A stretch of 64,000 bases of DNA, taken from positions 34,795,330 to 34,859,329 of the forward strand of contig OZ038392.1 in the NCBI GenBank assembly GCA_964036045.1, written 5' to 3'. The position numbers and the translations under genes are program-made. Each line of letters starts with the position of its first letter. Position 1 is the stretch's first letter. This document shows positions 44,635 through 57,224 of the stretch, in pieces. This stretch comes from Eutreptiella sp. 'Long Island Sound 2002' (Eukaryota; Euglenozoa; Euglenophyceae; Eutreptiales; Eutreptiaceae). Under the pieces are notes generated by a model, which ran no database searches, was not told where the DNA came from, and saw nothing but the letters and a program-made list of their open reading frames with translations.

Positions 44635-47600
44635 CACCTCGCAGAGGTTGTTAGATCAAAGCTAGGCAGGCGTATATAGGGGAAAATGCCACATACCCCC
44701 CCATTTGGGCCTTTTTGGGCCTATTCGCGTACCCTACCCCAAGGGGTTGAATTTTTAGCTTAACCCCTTGTAAAATCATTATTTTGTCCAATAAACACAT
44801 CCCCCAATGAGTTTTTGGTCCGGACCCCCCCAACCCCCCCCCACTTGAAACCCACTTTTTAGGGGGGGGTGGGGGGTGGGGGGGGTGGGGGGGGGGCAAA
44901 AATGTCGGAAAATGACCCCCCCTTTTTTTGGGTCGAAAATCATGAATCTTTTGGCTTTTTTCGATTTTGAGCCGAAAAAGTTTTTTCGCGTCCCGACTCC
45001 ATAGGGTTTGTATGGGGCGGAGTGGGACGAGCGCTTATGCAGTTTATGCACTTTTTGGCCATTTTTGCTATTTTGGCTGTTTTGGCAACCTCGGTGACCC
45101 CGTGGTACCCACTCTGAGGGGTGTGAGTGGGGATGATGTGACAGTATATGCCTACTAGGATACGGAAGGACGTTTTTGCAGTCTGTAGCCATGCTTAGGG
45201 CCGTTCACAACCCGTGCCAAAGACGCTAAATGACTGTTTCCACCAATAATGGCCTAGTGAATGGGCCGGTACACAACCTGCTTATGCAGTTTTTCACCCC
45301 GGGCAGCTCAAAAATCGAAGTTTTCGAAACTTGTTTTTTTTGATATTGTCATCACCTAAAATGACCATCCAAGGTATATAAAGCATGTTTTAGGCCGTAT
45401 TTACATTTTTTTCACCCATATGGGTATTAGGTCGGGGGGGGGGGGGTCTCCCAAGGGATTGGTACACAACCTGCTTATGCAGTTTTTCACGCTTCAAAAA
45501 TCGAAGTTTTCGAAACTTGTGTTTTTGATATTGTGACCACACAATATGACGATCCAAGATATGTAAAGCATGTTTTACGCCGTATTTACGTGTTTTTTAC
45601 CCGATTTCGGTACTAGGTCCGGGGGGGGGGGGGGGGGCTCCCAAGGGATTGGTACACAACCTGCTTATGCAGTTTTTCACCCCGGGCAGCTCGTCTCAGG
45701 GGTTATGGAGCTACTTTTCTTCTTCCCCACATTGAGGACACCGAGAAGGCAGGGGCCATGTCGTCAATTTGATTTCCCTCCTCTTTGGGGACCCTGGGAA
45801 GGCAGGGGGTTCTGTAGCCACTTTCATTCTTCCCCTCTTTGTGGGAACCTGAGACGGCAACTCCCCCCTCTGCCACCCCATCCCACTCCCACGAACCAAG
45901 TGCCCAAGCCACCCTATTTGGTGAGGAGGCTATGGCAAGGGCTGAGGCGGCAGCAAGGCGGAGCGCGACCCACTGCCAGGATTGTGCCCATCACGAGCCC
46001 AATTGTGTTGTGCGCCCTCACATTACCCGGCCCCATTAAGAACGCTTGTCCGCGTTGTCATATGAGGCGATGGTTTCCAAACCTGGTGAATGAATTCCTG
46101 CGCTCCGCCTTTGAACAATGGCCTACAAACATTGGAACGCCATCTTCGATTGCCTTGTGTCTTGCACTGCACGCCGGGTGCCTTCGCTGCTTCATTGGTG
46201 TGTCTGCTGCAGCGCCCTACTTGTTGTTCTTCTGTGGTGAACAATAAATGTGATGTTACCCCACATGTCCATTCAAAATGCTCCGAATATAACAGGGAAA
46301 CCCAAAAATGCCCCGCAAAAATCGAAGTTTTCGAAACTTGTTTTTTTGATACCGTGATCACTTAAAATGACCACCCAAGCTATGTAAAGCATGTTCTAGG
46401 CTGTATTTACGTGTTTTTCACCCTATTTTGGTGTTAGCTCCGGGGGGGGGGGGGGGGCTCCCAATGGACCAGTGCACAACCTGCTTATGCAGTTTTTCAC
46501 CCTGTAGAGCTCAAAAATGGCAGTTTTCGAAACTTGTGTTTTTGATATTGTGACCACACAATATGACCATCCAAGGTATGTAAAGCATGTTTAGGGCCGT
46601 ATTTACGTGTTTTTCACCCGATTTCGGTATGAAGTCCGGGGGGGGGGGGGGTCTCCCAAGGGATTGGTACACAACCTGCCACCGACCTGCTCATGCAGTT
46701 TTTCACCCGGACAGCTCAAAAATCGAAGTTTTCGGAACTTATGTGTTTGATACCGTGATCACTTAAAATGACCACCCAAGCTATGTAAAGCATGTTCTAG
46801 GCTGTATTTACGTGTTTTTCACCCTATTTTGGTGTTAGCTCCGGGGGGGGGGGGGGGGCTCCCAATGGACCAGTGCACAACCTGCTTATGCAGTTTTTCA
46901 CCCTGGGCAGCTCAAAACTCAAAGTTTTCGAACATTGTGTTTTTGATATTGTGACCACACAATATGACCATCCAAGGTATGTAAAGCATGTTCTAGGCCG
47001 TATTTACATGTTTTCCACCTGATTGCGGTATTAGGTCCGGGGGGGGGGGGGGGTCTCCCAGGGGATTGGTACGCCACCTGCCACCTGCTTATGCAGTTTT
47101 TCACCCCGGACAGCTCAAAAATCGAAGTTTTCGGAACTAATTTTTTTGATACCATGATCACCTAAAATGACCATCCGAGGTATGTAAAGCATTCTTTAGG
47201 CCCTATTTACGTGTTTTTCCCCCTATTTGGGTATTAGGCGCACGGGGGGAGGGGGGGGGGCTGTCTTTCAAGGGATTGGTACACAACCTGCTTGTGCGGT
47301 TTTTCACCCTGGGCAGCTTAGAAATTGAAGTTTTCGAAAGTTATTTTTTCTGATACTGTGATCACCTAAAACGATCATCCAAGGTATGTAAAGCATGTTT
47401 TAAGCCGTATTTATGTCGTTGTTTCCCTATTTTGTGTGTGCGCTGCTTGGAGTAGATTCTCTGCGAGGTGGACTTGCCGAAGGCAATAGAATTTTTGAAA
47501 CTTGTTTTTTTGATACTGTGACCACCCAAAATGACCATCCAAGGTATGTAAAGCATGTTTTAGGCCGTATTTACGTGTTTTTCACCCTATTTGGGTATCA

Positions 47601-48086
47601 AGTCCCGGGGGGGGGGGGGGGGGGGCTCCTAGGGGATTGGTACACAACCTGCGTATGCAGTTTTTCACCCCGGACAGCTCAAAACTCAAAGTTTTCGAAA
47701 CTTGTTTTTGTGATATTGTGATCACCTAAAATGACCATCCAAGGTATGTAAAGCATGTTTTAGGCCGTATTTACGTGTTTTTCACCCTATTTGGGTATTA
47801 GGTCGGGGGGGGGGGGGGGGCCTCCCAAGGGACGGGTGCACAACCTGCTTGTGCAGCTTTTCACCCCGGACAGCTCAAAACTCAAAGTTTTCGAAACTTG
47901 TTTTTGTGATATTGTGACCACCCAAAATGACCATCCAAGGTATGCAAAGCATGTTTTAGGCCGTATTTACGTGTTTTTCACCCTATTTGGATATCAGGTC
48001 CGGGGGGGGTGGGGGGGGGGCTCCCAAGGGATTGGTACACAACCTGCTTATGCAGTTTTTCACCCCGGACAGCTCAAAAATAAAGT
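44635..48086 (+). repeat. 3.45-kb higher-order repeat, copy 4
   Basis: As copy 2. Right end at 47459-47470. Confidence 0.92.
45693..46316 (+). repeat. cassette, copy 4
   Basis: 624 bp, appears identical to copies 2 and 3. Confidence 0.85.
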
Positions 48087-49148
48087 CACCTCGCAGAGGT
48101 TGTTAGATCAAAGCTAGGCAGGCGTATATAGGGGAAAATGCCACATACCCCCCCATTTGGGCCTTTTTGGGCCTATTCGCGTACCCTACCCCAAGGGGTT
48201 GAATTTTTAGCTTAACCCCTTGTAAAATCATTATTTTGTCCAATAAATGCATCCCCCAATGAGTTTTTGGTCCGGACCCCCCCAACCCCCCCCCACTTGA
48301 AACCCACTTTTTAGGGGGGGGTGGGGGGTGGGGGGGGTGGGGGGGGGGGCAAAAATGTCGGAAAAATGACCCCCCCTTTTTTTGGGTCGAAAATCATGAA
48401 TCTTTTGGCTTTTTTCGATTTTGAGCCGAAAAAGTTTTTTCGGGTCCCGACTCCATAGGGTTTGTATGGGGCGGAGTGGGACGAGCGCTTCTGCAGTTTA
48501 TGCACTTTTCAGCCATTTTTGCTATGTTGGCGGTTTTGGCAACCTCGGTGACCCCGTGGTACCCACTCTGAGGGGTGTGAGTGGGGATGATGTGACAGTA
48601 TATGCCTACTAGGATACGGAAGGACGTTTTTTGCAGTCTCTAGCCATGCTTAGGGCCGTTCACAACCCGTGCCAAAGACGCCAAATGACTGTTTCCACCA
48701 ATAATGGCCTAGTGAATGGGCCGGTACACAACCTGCTTATGCAGTTTTTCACCCCGGACAGCTCAAAAATCGAAGTTTTCGAAACTTGTTTTTTTGATAT
48801 TGTCATCACCTAAAATGACCATCCAAGGTATATAAAGCATGTTTTAGGCCGTATTTACATTTTTTTCACCCATATGGGTATTAGGTCGGGGGGGGGGGGG
48901 GGTCTCCCAAGGGATTGGTACACAACCTGCTTATGCAGTTTTTCACGCTTCAAAAATCGAAGTTTTCGAAACTTGTGTTTTTGATATTGTGACCACACAA
49001 TATGACGATCCAAGATATGTAAAGCATGTTTTACGCCGTATTTACGTGTTTTTTACCCGATTTCGGTACTAGGTCCGGGGGGGGGGGGGGGGGCTCCCAA
49101 GGGATTGGTACACAACCTGCTTATGCAGTTTTTCACCCCGGGCAGCTC

Positions 49149-49599
49149 GTCTCAGGGGTTATGGGGCTACTTTTCTTCTTCCCCACATTGAGGACACCGA
49201 GAAGGCAGGGGCCATGTCGTCAATTTGATTTCCCTCCTCTTTGGGGACCCTGGGAAGGCAGGGGGTTTTGTAGCCACTTTCATTCTTCCCCTCTTTGTGG
49301 GAACCTGAGACGGCAACTCCCCCCTCTGCCACCCCATCCCACTCCCACGAACCAAGTGCCCAAGCCACCCTATTTGGTGAGGGGGCTATGGCAAGGGCTG
49401 AGGCGGCAGCAAGGCGGAGCGCGACCCACTGCCAGGATTGTGCCCATCACGAGCCCAATTGTGTTGTGCGCCCTCACATTACCCGGCCCCATTAAGAACG
49501 CTTGTCCGCGTTGTCATATGAGGCGATGGTTTCCAAACCTGGTGAATGAATTCCTGCGCTCCGCCTTTGAACAATGGCCTACAAACATTGGAACGCCAT
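49149..49599 (+). repeat. cassette, copy 5 (3'-truncated)
   Basis: Ends abruptly at GGAACGCCAT, where head sequence begins. The AATAAA part is lost. Also carries a few substitutions (GGGGCTAC for GGAGCTAC). Confidence 0.85.
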
Positions 49600-50199
49600 G
49601 ACCCCCCCTTTTTTTGGGTCGAAAATCATGAATCTTTTGGCTTTTTTCGATTTTGAGCCGAAAAAGTTTTTTCGGGTCCCGACTCCATAGGGTTTGTATG
49701 GGGCGGAGTGGGACGAGCGCTTCTGCAGTTTATGCACTTTTTGGCCATTTTTGCTATGTTGGCGGTTTTGGCAACCTCGGTGACCCCGTGGTACCCACTC
49801 TGAGGGGTGTGAGTGGGGATGATGTGACAGTATATGCCTACTAGGATACGGAAGGACGTTTTTTGCAGTCTCTAGCCATGCTTAGGGCCGTTCACAACCC
49901 GTGCCAAAGACGCCAAATGACTGTTTCCACCAATAATGGCCTAGTGAATGGGCCGGTACACAACCTGCTTATGCAGTTTTTCACCCCGGACAGCTCAAAA
50001 ATCGAAGTTTTCGAAACTTGTTTTTTTGATATTGTCATCACCTAAAATGACCATCCAAGGTATATAAAGCATGTTTTAGGCCGTATTTACATTTTTTTCA
50101 CCCATATGGGTATTAGGTCGGGGGGGGGGGGGGTCTCCCAAGGGATTGGTACACAACCTGCTTATGCAGTTTTTCACGCTTCAAAAATCGAAGTTTTCG

Positions 50200-50399
50200 N
50201 NNNNNNNNNNNNNNNNNNNNNNNNNNNNNNNNNNNNNNNNNNNNNNNNNNNNNNNNNNNNNNNNNNNNNNNNNNNNNNNNNNNNNNNNNNNNNNNNNNNN
50301 NNNNNNNNNNNNNNNNNNNNNNNNNNNNNNNNNNNNNNNNNNNNNNNNNNNNNNNNNNNNNNNNNNNNNNNNNNNNNNNNNNNNNNNNNNNNNNNNNNN
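50200..50399. other. assembly gap (200 N)
   Basis: Exactly 200 N inside the satellite, typical of a fixed-size placeholder. The true length is unknown, so the copy count here is uncertain. Confidence 0.99.
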
Positions 50400-51508
50400 G
50401 GTCTCCCAAGGGATTGGTACACAACCTGCTTATGCAGCTTTTCACCCCGGGTAGCTCAAAAATCGAAGTTTTCGAAACTTGTTTTTTGATATTGTGATCA
50501 CCTAAAATGACCATCCAAGGTATGCAAAGCATGTTTTAGTCCGTATTTACGTGTTTTTCACCCTATTTGGGTATTAGGTCCGGGGGGGGGGGGGGTTCTC
50601 CCAAGGGATTGGTACACAACCTGCTTGTGCAGCTTTTCACCCTAGGCTGCTCAAAAATCGAAGTTTTCTAAACTTGTTTTTTTGATACCGTGATCACCTA
50701 AAATGATCATCCAAGGTATGTAAAGCATGTTCTAGCCGGTATTTATGTAGTTTCCACCCTATTTTGGGTGTGTGTTGCTCGCGGTAGATTCTCTATGGGG
50801 TTTGTATGGGGCGGTGTGGGACGAGCGCTTATGCAGTTTATGCACTTTTCAGCCATTTTTGCTATGTTCGTCGACCTCGGTGACCCCGTGGTACCCACTC
50901 TGAGGGGTGCAAGTGGGGATGTTGTGACAGTATATGCCTACTAGGATACGAAAGGACGTTTTTTGCAGTCTCTAGCCTTGCCTGGGGCCGTCCACAACCC
51001 GTGCCAAAGACGCGAAATGGCTGTTTCCACCAATAATGGCCTAGTGAATGGGCCAGTACACAACCTGCTTATGCAGTTTTTCACCCTGGGCAGCTCAAAA
51101 ATCGAAGTTTTCGAAACTTGTTTTTTTGATATTGTGACCACCTAAAATGACCATCCAAGCTATGTAAAGCATGTTTTAGGCCGTATTTACGTGGTTTTCA
51201 CCCTATTTGGGTATTAGGTCCGGGGGGGAGGGGTGGGGGGGGGGGGCTCCCAAGGGATTGGTACACAACCTGCTTATGCAGTTTTTCACCCAAGGCAGCT
51301 CAAAAATCGAAGTTTTCGAAACTTGTTTTTTGATATTGTGACCACCTAAAATGACCATCCAAGCTATGTAAAGCATGTTTTAGGCCGTATTTACGTGTTT
51401 TTCACCCTATTTGGGTATTAGGTCCGGGGGGGGGGGGGGTTCTCCCAAGGGACAGGTGCACAACCTGCTTATGCAGTTTTTCACCCCGGACAGCTCAAAA
51501 ATCGAAGT

Positions 51509-54500
51509 CACCTCGCAGAGGTTGTTAGATCAAAGCCAGGCAGGCGTATATATGGGGAAAATGCCACATACCCCCCCATTTGGGCCTTTTTGGGCCTATT
51601 CGTGTACCCTACCCCAAGGGGTTGAATTTTTAGTTTAACCCCTTGTAAAATCATTATTTTGTCCAATAATCGCATCCCCCAATGAGTTTTTGGTCCGGAC
51701 CCCCCCAACCCCCCCCCCAATTGAAACCCACTTTTTAGGGGGGGCCGGGGGGGTGGGGGGGCTGGGGGGGGGGGGGTCAAAAATGTCGGAAAAATGACCC
51801 CCCCTTTTTTTGGGTCGAAAATCATGAATCTTTTGGTTTTTTTCGATTTTGAGCCGAAAAAGTTTTTCGGGTCCCGACTCCATAGGGTTTGTATGGGGCG
51901 GAGTGGGACGAGCGCTTCTGCAGTTTATGCACTTTTTCAGCCATTTTTGCTATGTTGGCGGTTTTGGCAACCTCGGTGACCCCGTGGTACCCACTCTGAG
52001 GGGTGTAAGTGGGGATGTTGTGACAGTATATGCCTACTAGGATACGGAAGGACGTTTTTTGCAGTCTCTAGCCATGCTTAGGGCCGTTCACGACCCGTGC
52101 CAAAGACGCTAAATGACTGTTTCCACCAATAATGGCCTAGTGAATGGGCCGGTACACAACCTGCTTATGCAGTTTTTCACCCTAGGCAGCTCAAAAATCG
52201 AAGTTTTCGAAACTTGTTTTTTTGATATTGTCATCACCTAAAATGACCATCCAAGGTATATAAAGGATGTTTTAGGCCGTATTTACATTTTTTTCACCCA
52301 TATGGGTATTAGGTCGGGGGGGGGGGGGTCTCCCAAGGGATTGGTACACAACCTGCTTATGCAGTTTTTCACGCTTCAAAAATCGAAGTTTTCGAAACTT
52401 GTGTTTTTGATATTGTGACCACACAATATGACGATCCAAGATATGTAAAGCATGTTTTACGCCGTATTTACGTGTTTTTTACCCGATTTCGGTACTAGGT
52501 CCGGGGGGGGGGGGGGGGGCTCCCAAGGGATTGGTACACAACCTGCTTATGCAGTTTTTCACCCCGGGCAGCTCGTCTCAGGGGTTATGGAGCTACTTTT
52601 CTTCTTCCCCACATTGAGGACACCGAGAAGGCAGGGGCCATGTCGTCAATTTGATTTCCCTCCTCTTTGGGGACCCTGGGAAGGCAGGGGGTTCTGTAGC
52701 CACTTTCATTCTTCCCCTCTTTGTGGGAACCTGAGACGGCAACTCCCCCCTCTGCCACCCCATCCCACTCCCACGAACCAAGTGCCCAAGCCACCCTATT
52801 TGGTGAGGGGGCTATGGCAAGGGCTGAGGCGGCAGCAAGGCGGAGCGCGACCCACTGCCAGGATTGTGCCCACCACGAGCCCAATTGTGTTGTGCGCCCT
52901 CACATTACCCGGCCCCATTAAGAACGCTTGTCCGCGTTGTCATATGAGGCGATGGTTTCCAAACCTGGTGAATGAATTCCTGCGCTCCGCCTTTGAACAA
53001 TGGCCTACAAACATTGGAACGCCATCTTCGATTGCCTTGTGTCTTGCACTGCACGCCGGGTGCCTTCGCTGCTTCATTGGTGTGTCTGCTGCAGCGCCCT
53101 ACTTGTTGTTCTTCTGTGGTGAACAATAAATGTGATGTTACCCCACATGTCCATTCAAAATGCTCATATAACAGCGAAACCCAAAAATGCCCCGCAAAAA
53201 TCGAAGTTTTCGAAACTTGTTTTTTTGATACCGTGATCACTTAAAATGACCACCCAAGCTATGTAAAGCATGTTTTAGGCTGTATTTACGTGTTTTTCAC
53301 CCTATTTTGGTGTTAGCTCCGGGGGGGGGGGGGGGGCGGCTCCCAATGGACCAGTGCACAACCTGCTTATGCAGTTTTTCACCCTGGGCAGCTCAAAACT
53401 CAAAGTTTTCGAACATTGTGTTTTTGATATTGTGACCATACAATATGACCATCCAAGGTATGTAAAGCATGTTTTAGGCCGTATTTACGTGTTTTTCACC
53501 CGATTTCGGTATGAAGTCCGGGGGGGGGGTCTCCCAAGGGATTGGTACACAACCTGCCACCTGCTTATGCAGTTTTTCACCCTGGGCAGCTCAAAAATCG
53601 AAGTTTTCGGAACTTATGTGTTTGATACCGTGATCACTTAAAATGACCACCTAAGCTATGTAAAGCATGTTCTAGGCTGTATTTACGTGTTTTTCACCCT
53701 ATTTTGGTGTTAGCTCCGGGGGGGGGGGGGGCTCCCAATGGACCAGTGCACAACCTGCTTATGCAGTTTTTCACCCTATGCTGCTCAAAAATCGAAGTTT
53801 TCGAACATTGTGTTTTTGATGTTGTGACCACACAATATGACCATCCAAGGTATGTAAAGCATGTTCTAGGCCGTATTTACATGTTTTCCACCTGATTGCG
53901 GTATTAGGTCCGGGGGGGGGGGGGGTCTCCCAGGGGATTGGTACGCCACCTGCCACCGGCTTATGCAGTTTTTCACCCCGGACAGCTCAAAAATCGAAGT
54001 TTTCGGAACTAATTTTTTTGATACCATGATCACCTAAAATGACCATCCGAGGTATGTAAAGCATTCTTTAGGCCCTATTTACGTGTTTTTCCCCCTATTT
54101 GGGTATTAGGCGCACGGGGGGAGGGGGGGGGGCTGTCTTTCAAGGGATTGGTACACAACCTGCTTGTGCGGTTTTCCACCCTGGGCAGCTTAGAAATTGA
54201 AGTTTTCGAAAGTTATTTTTCTGATACCGTGATAACCTAAAACGATCATCCAAGGTATGTAAAGCATGTTTTAAGCCGTATTTATGTCGTTGTTTCCCTA
54301 TTTTGTGTGTGCGCTGCTTGGAGTAGATTCTCTGCGAGGTGGACTTGCCGAAGGCAATAGAATTTTTGAAACTTGTTTTTTTGATACTGTGACCACCCAA
54401 AATGACCATCCAAGGTATGTAAAGCATGTTTTAGGCCGTATTTACGTGTTTTTCACCCTATTTGGGTATCAAGTCCCGGGGGGGGGGGGGGGGGGCTCCC

Positions 54501-54921
54501 AAGGGATTGGTACACAACCTGCTTATGCAGTTTTTCACCCCGGACAGCTCAAAAATCGAAGTTTTCGAAACTTGTTTTTGTGATATTGTGATCACCTAAA
54601 ATGACCATCCAAGGTATGCAAAGCATGTTTTAGGCCGTATTTACGTGTTTTTCACCCTATTTGGGTATTAGGTCCGGGGGGGGGGGGGGGGGTTCTCCCA
54701 AGGGATTGGTACACAACCTGCTTGTGCAGCTTTTCACCCTAGGCTGCTCAAAAATCGAAGTTTTCTAAACTTGTTTTTTTGATACCGTGATCACCTAAAA
54801 TGATCATCCAAGGTATGTAAAGCATGTTCTAGGCCGTATTTATGTAGTTTCCACCCTATTTTGGGTGTGTGTTGCTCGGTGTAGATTCTCTGCGAGGTGG
54901 ACTTGCCGAAGGCAATAGAAT
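51509..54921 (+). repeat. higher-order repeat, copy 6
   Basis: Full order with cassette at 52575-53195, more diverged from copies 2-4. Right ends at 54330-54341 and 54888-54899. Confidence 0.88.
52575..53195 (+). repeat. cassette, copy 6
   Basis: Full length with a few substitutions and a 3-bp deletion near 53164. Confidence 0.85.
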
Positions 54922-57202
54922 CACCTCGCAGAGGTTGTTAGATCAAAGCCAGGCAGGCGTATATATGGGGAAAACGCCACATACCCCCTCATTTTGGCCT
55001 TTTTGGGCCTATTCGCGTACCCTACCCCAAGGGGTTGAATTGTTAGTTTAACCCCTTGTAAAATCATTATTTTGTCCAATAATCGCATCCCCCAATGAGT
55101 TTTTGGTCCGGACCCCCCCAAACCCCCCCCACTTGAAACCCACTTTTTTGAGGTTTCGAGGGAGGGGGGGGGGTGGGGGGGGGGGGATGGGGGGGGGGTC
55201 AAAAATGTCGAAAAAATGACCCCCCCTTTTTTTGGGTCGAAAATCATGAATCTTTTGGCTTTTTTCGATTTTGAGCCGAAAAAGTTTTTCCGGGTCCCGA
55301 CTCCATGGGGTTTGTATGGGGCGGAGTGGGACGAGCGCTTATGCTGTTTATGCACTTTTCAGCCATTTTTGCTATGTTTGCGGTTTTGGCAACCTCGGTG
55401 ACCCCGTGTTACCCACTCCGAGGGGTGTAAGTGGGGATGTTGTGACAGTATATGCCTACTAGGATACGGAGGGACGTTTTTTGCAGTCTCTAGCCTCCCT
55501 TGGGGCCGTTCACAACCCGTGCCAAAGACGCGAAATGACTGTTTCCGACAATAATGGCCTAGTGAATGGGCCGGTACACAACCTGCTTATGCAGTTTTTC
55601 ACGCTGGGCAGCTCAAAAATCGAAGTTTTCGAAACTTGTTTTTTTGACATTGTGACAACCCAAAATGATCATCCAAGGTATGTAAAGCATGTTTTAGGCT
55701 GTATTTGCGTGTTTTTCACCCTATTTGGGTATTGGGGGTGGGGGGGGGGGTCTCCCAAGGGATTGGTACACAACCTGCTTATGCAGTTTTTCACCCTGGG
55801 CCGCTCAAAAATGAAAGTTTTTGAAACTTGTTTTTTTGATATTGTGACCACCTAAAATGACCATCCAAGGTATGTAAAGCATGTTTTAGGCCGTATTTAC
55901 GTGTTTTTCACCCTATTTGGGTATTGGGTTGGGGGGGGGGGGTCTCCCAAGGGATTGGTGCACAACCTGCTTATGCAGTTTGTCACCCTGGGCAGCTCAA
56001 AAATCGAAGTTTTCGAAACTTGTTTTTTTGATATTGTGACCACCTAAAATGACCATCCAAGGTATGTAAAGCATGTTTTAGGCCGTATTTACGTGTTTTT
56101 CACCCTATTTGGGTATTGGGTTGGGGGGGGGGTCTCCCAAGGGATTGGTACACAACCTGCTTATGCAGTTTTTCACCCCGGAAAGCTCAAAAATCGAAGT
56201 TTTCGAAAGTTGTTTTTTTGATATTGTCATCAGCCAAAATGACCATTCAAGCAATGTAAAGCATGTTTTAGGCTGTATTTACGTGTTTGTAACCTTATTT
56301 GGGTATTGGGTGGGGGGGGTCTCCTAGGGGATTGGTACACAACCTGCTTGTGCAGTTTTTCACCGTGGAGAGCTCAAAAATCGAAGTTTTCGAAACTTGT
56401 TTTTTTGATACGTGATCACCTAAAATGACCATCCAAGGTATGTAAAGCATGTTTTAGGCCGAATTTATGTAGTTTCCACCCTATTTTGGGTACGTGTTGC
56501 TCGGTGTAGATTCTCTGCGAGGTGGACTTGCCGAAGGCAATAGAATTTGAAATTAACCCCTTGCAAATTCACCCTATTTGGGTATCAAGTCGGGGGGGGG
56601 GGGGTCTCCCAAGGGACGGGTGCACAACCTGCTTATGCAGTTTTTCACCCCGGACAGCTCAAAAATTGAAGTTTTTGAAACTTGTTTTTTTGATATTGTG
56701 ATCACCTAAAATGACCATCCAAGGTATGTAAAGCATGTTTTAGGCCGTATTTACATGTTTTTCACCCTATTTGGGTATCAGGTCCGGGGGGGGGGGGGGG
56801 GCTCCTAGGGGATTGGTACACAACCTGCTTATGCAGTTTTTCACCCCGGACAGCTCAAAAATCGAAGTTTTCGAAACTTGTTTTTGTGATATTGTGATCA
56901 CCTAAAATGACCATCCAAGGTATGCAAAGCATGTTTTAGTCCGTATTAACGTGTCTTTCACCCTATTTGGGTATTAGGTCCGGGGGGGGGGGGGGTTCTC
57001 CCAAGGGATTGGTACACAACCTGCTTGTGCAGCTTTTCACCCTAGGCTGCTCAAAAATCGAAGTTTTCTAAACTTGTTTTTTTGATACCGTGATCACCTA
57101 AAATGATCATCCAAGGTATGTAAAGCATGTTCTAGCCGGTATTTATGTAGTTTCCACCCTATTTTGGGTGTGTGTTGCTCGCGGTAGATTCTCTGCGAGG
57201 TG
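54922..57202 (+). repeat. satellite unit without cassette
   Basis: Head, then many monomers and two tails (56513-56524 and 57191-57202). Lacks the 623-bp cassette, like units 1-3. Confidence 0.78.
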
Positions 57203-57224
57203 GACTTGCCGAAGGCAATAGAAT

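Larger units (their letters stand above)
48087..51508 (+). repeat. higher-order repeat, copy 5 (rearranged)
   Basis: The cassette is cut at 49599, and the sequence jumps back to head sequence equivalent to 48368, giving a partial 1.23-kb tandem duplication. An N gap follows. At about 50791-50794 a tail is fused to internal head sequence through CTCT. The rest is monomers. Confidence 0.85.

Noticed and set aside
50106-50532. ORFs running through the N block
   Set aside because: They consist mostly of undefined residues across a 200-N assembly gap, so they are not evidence of coding.
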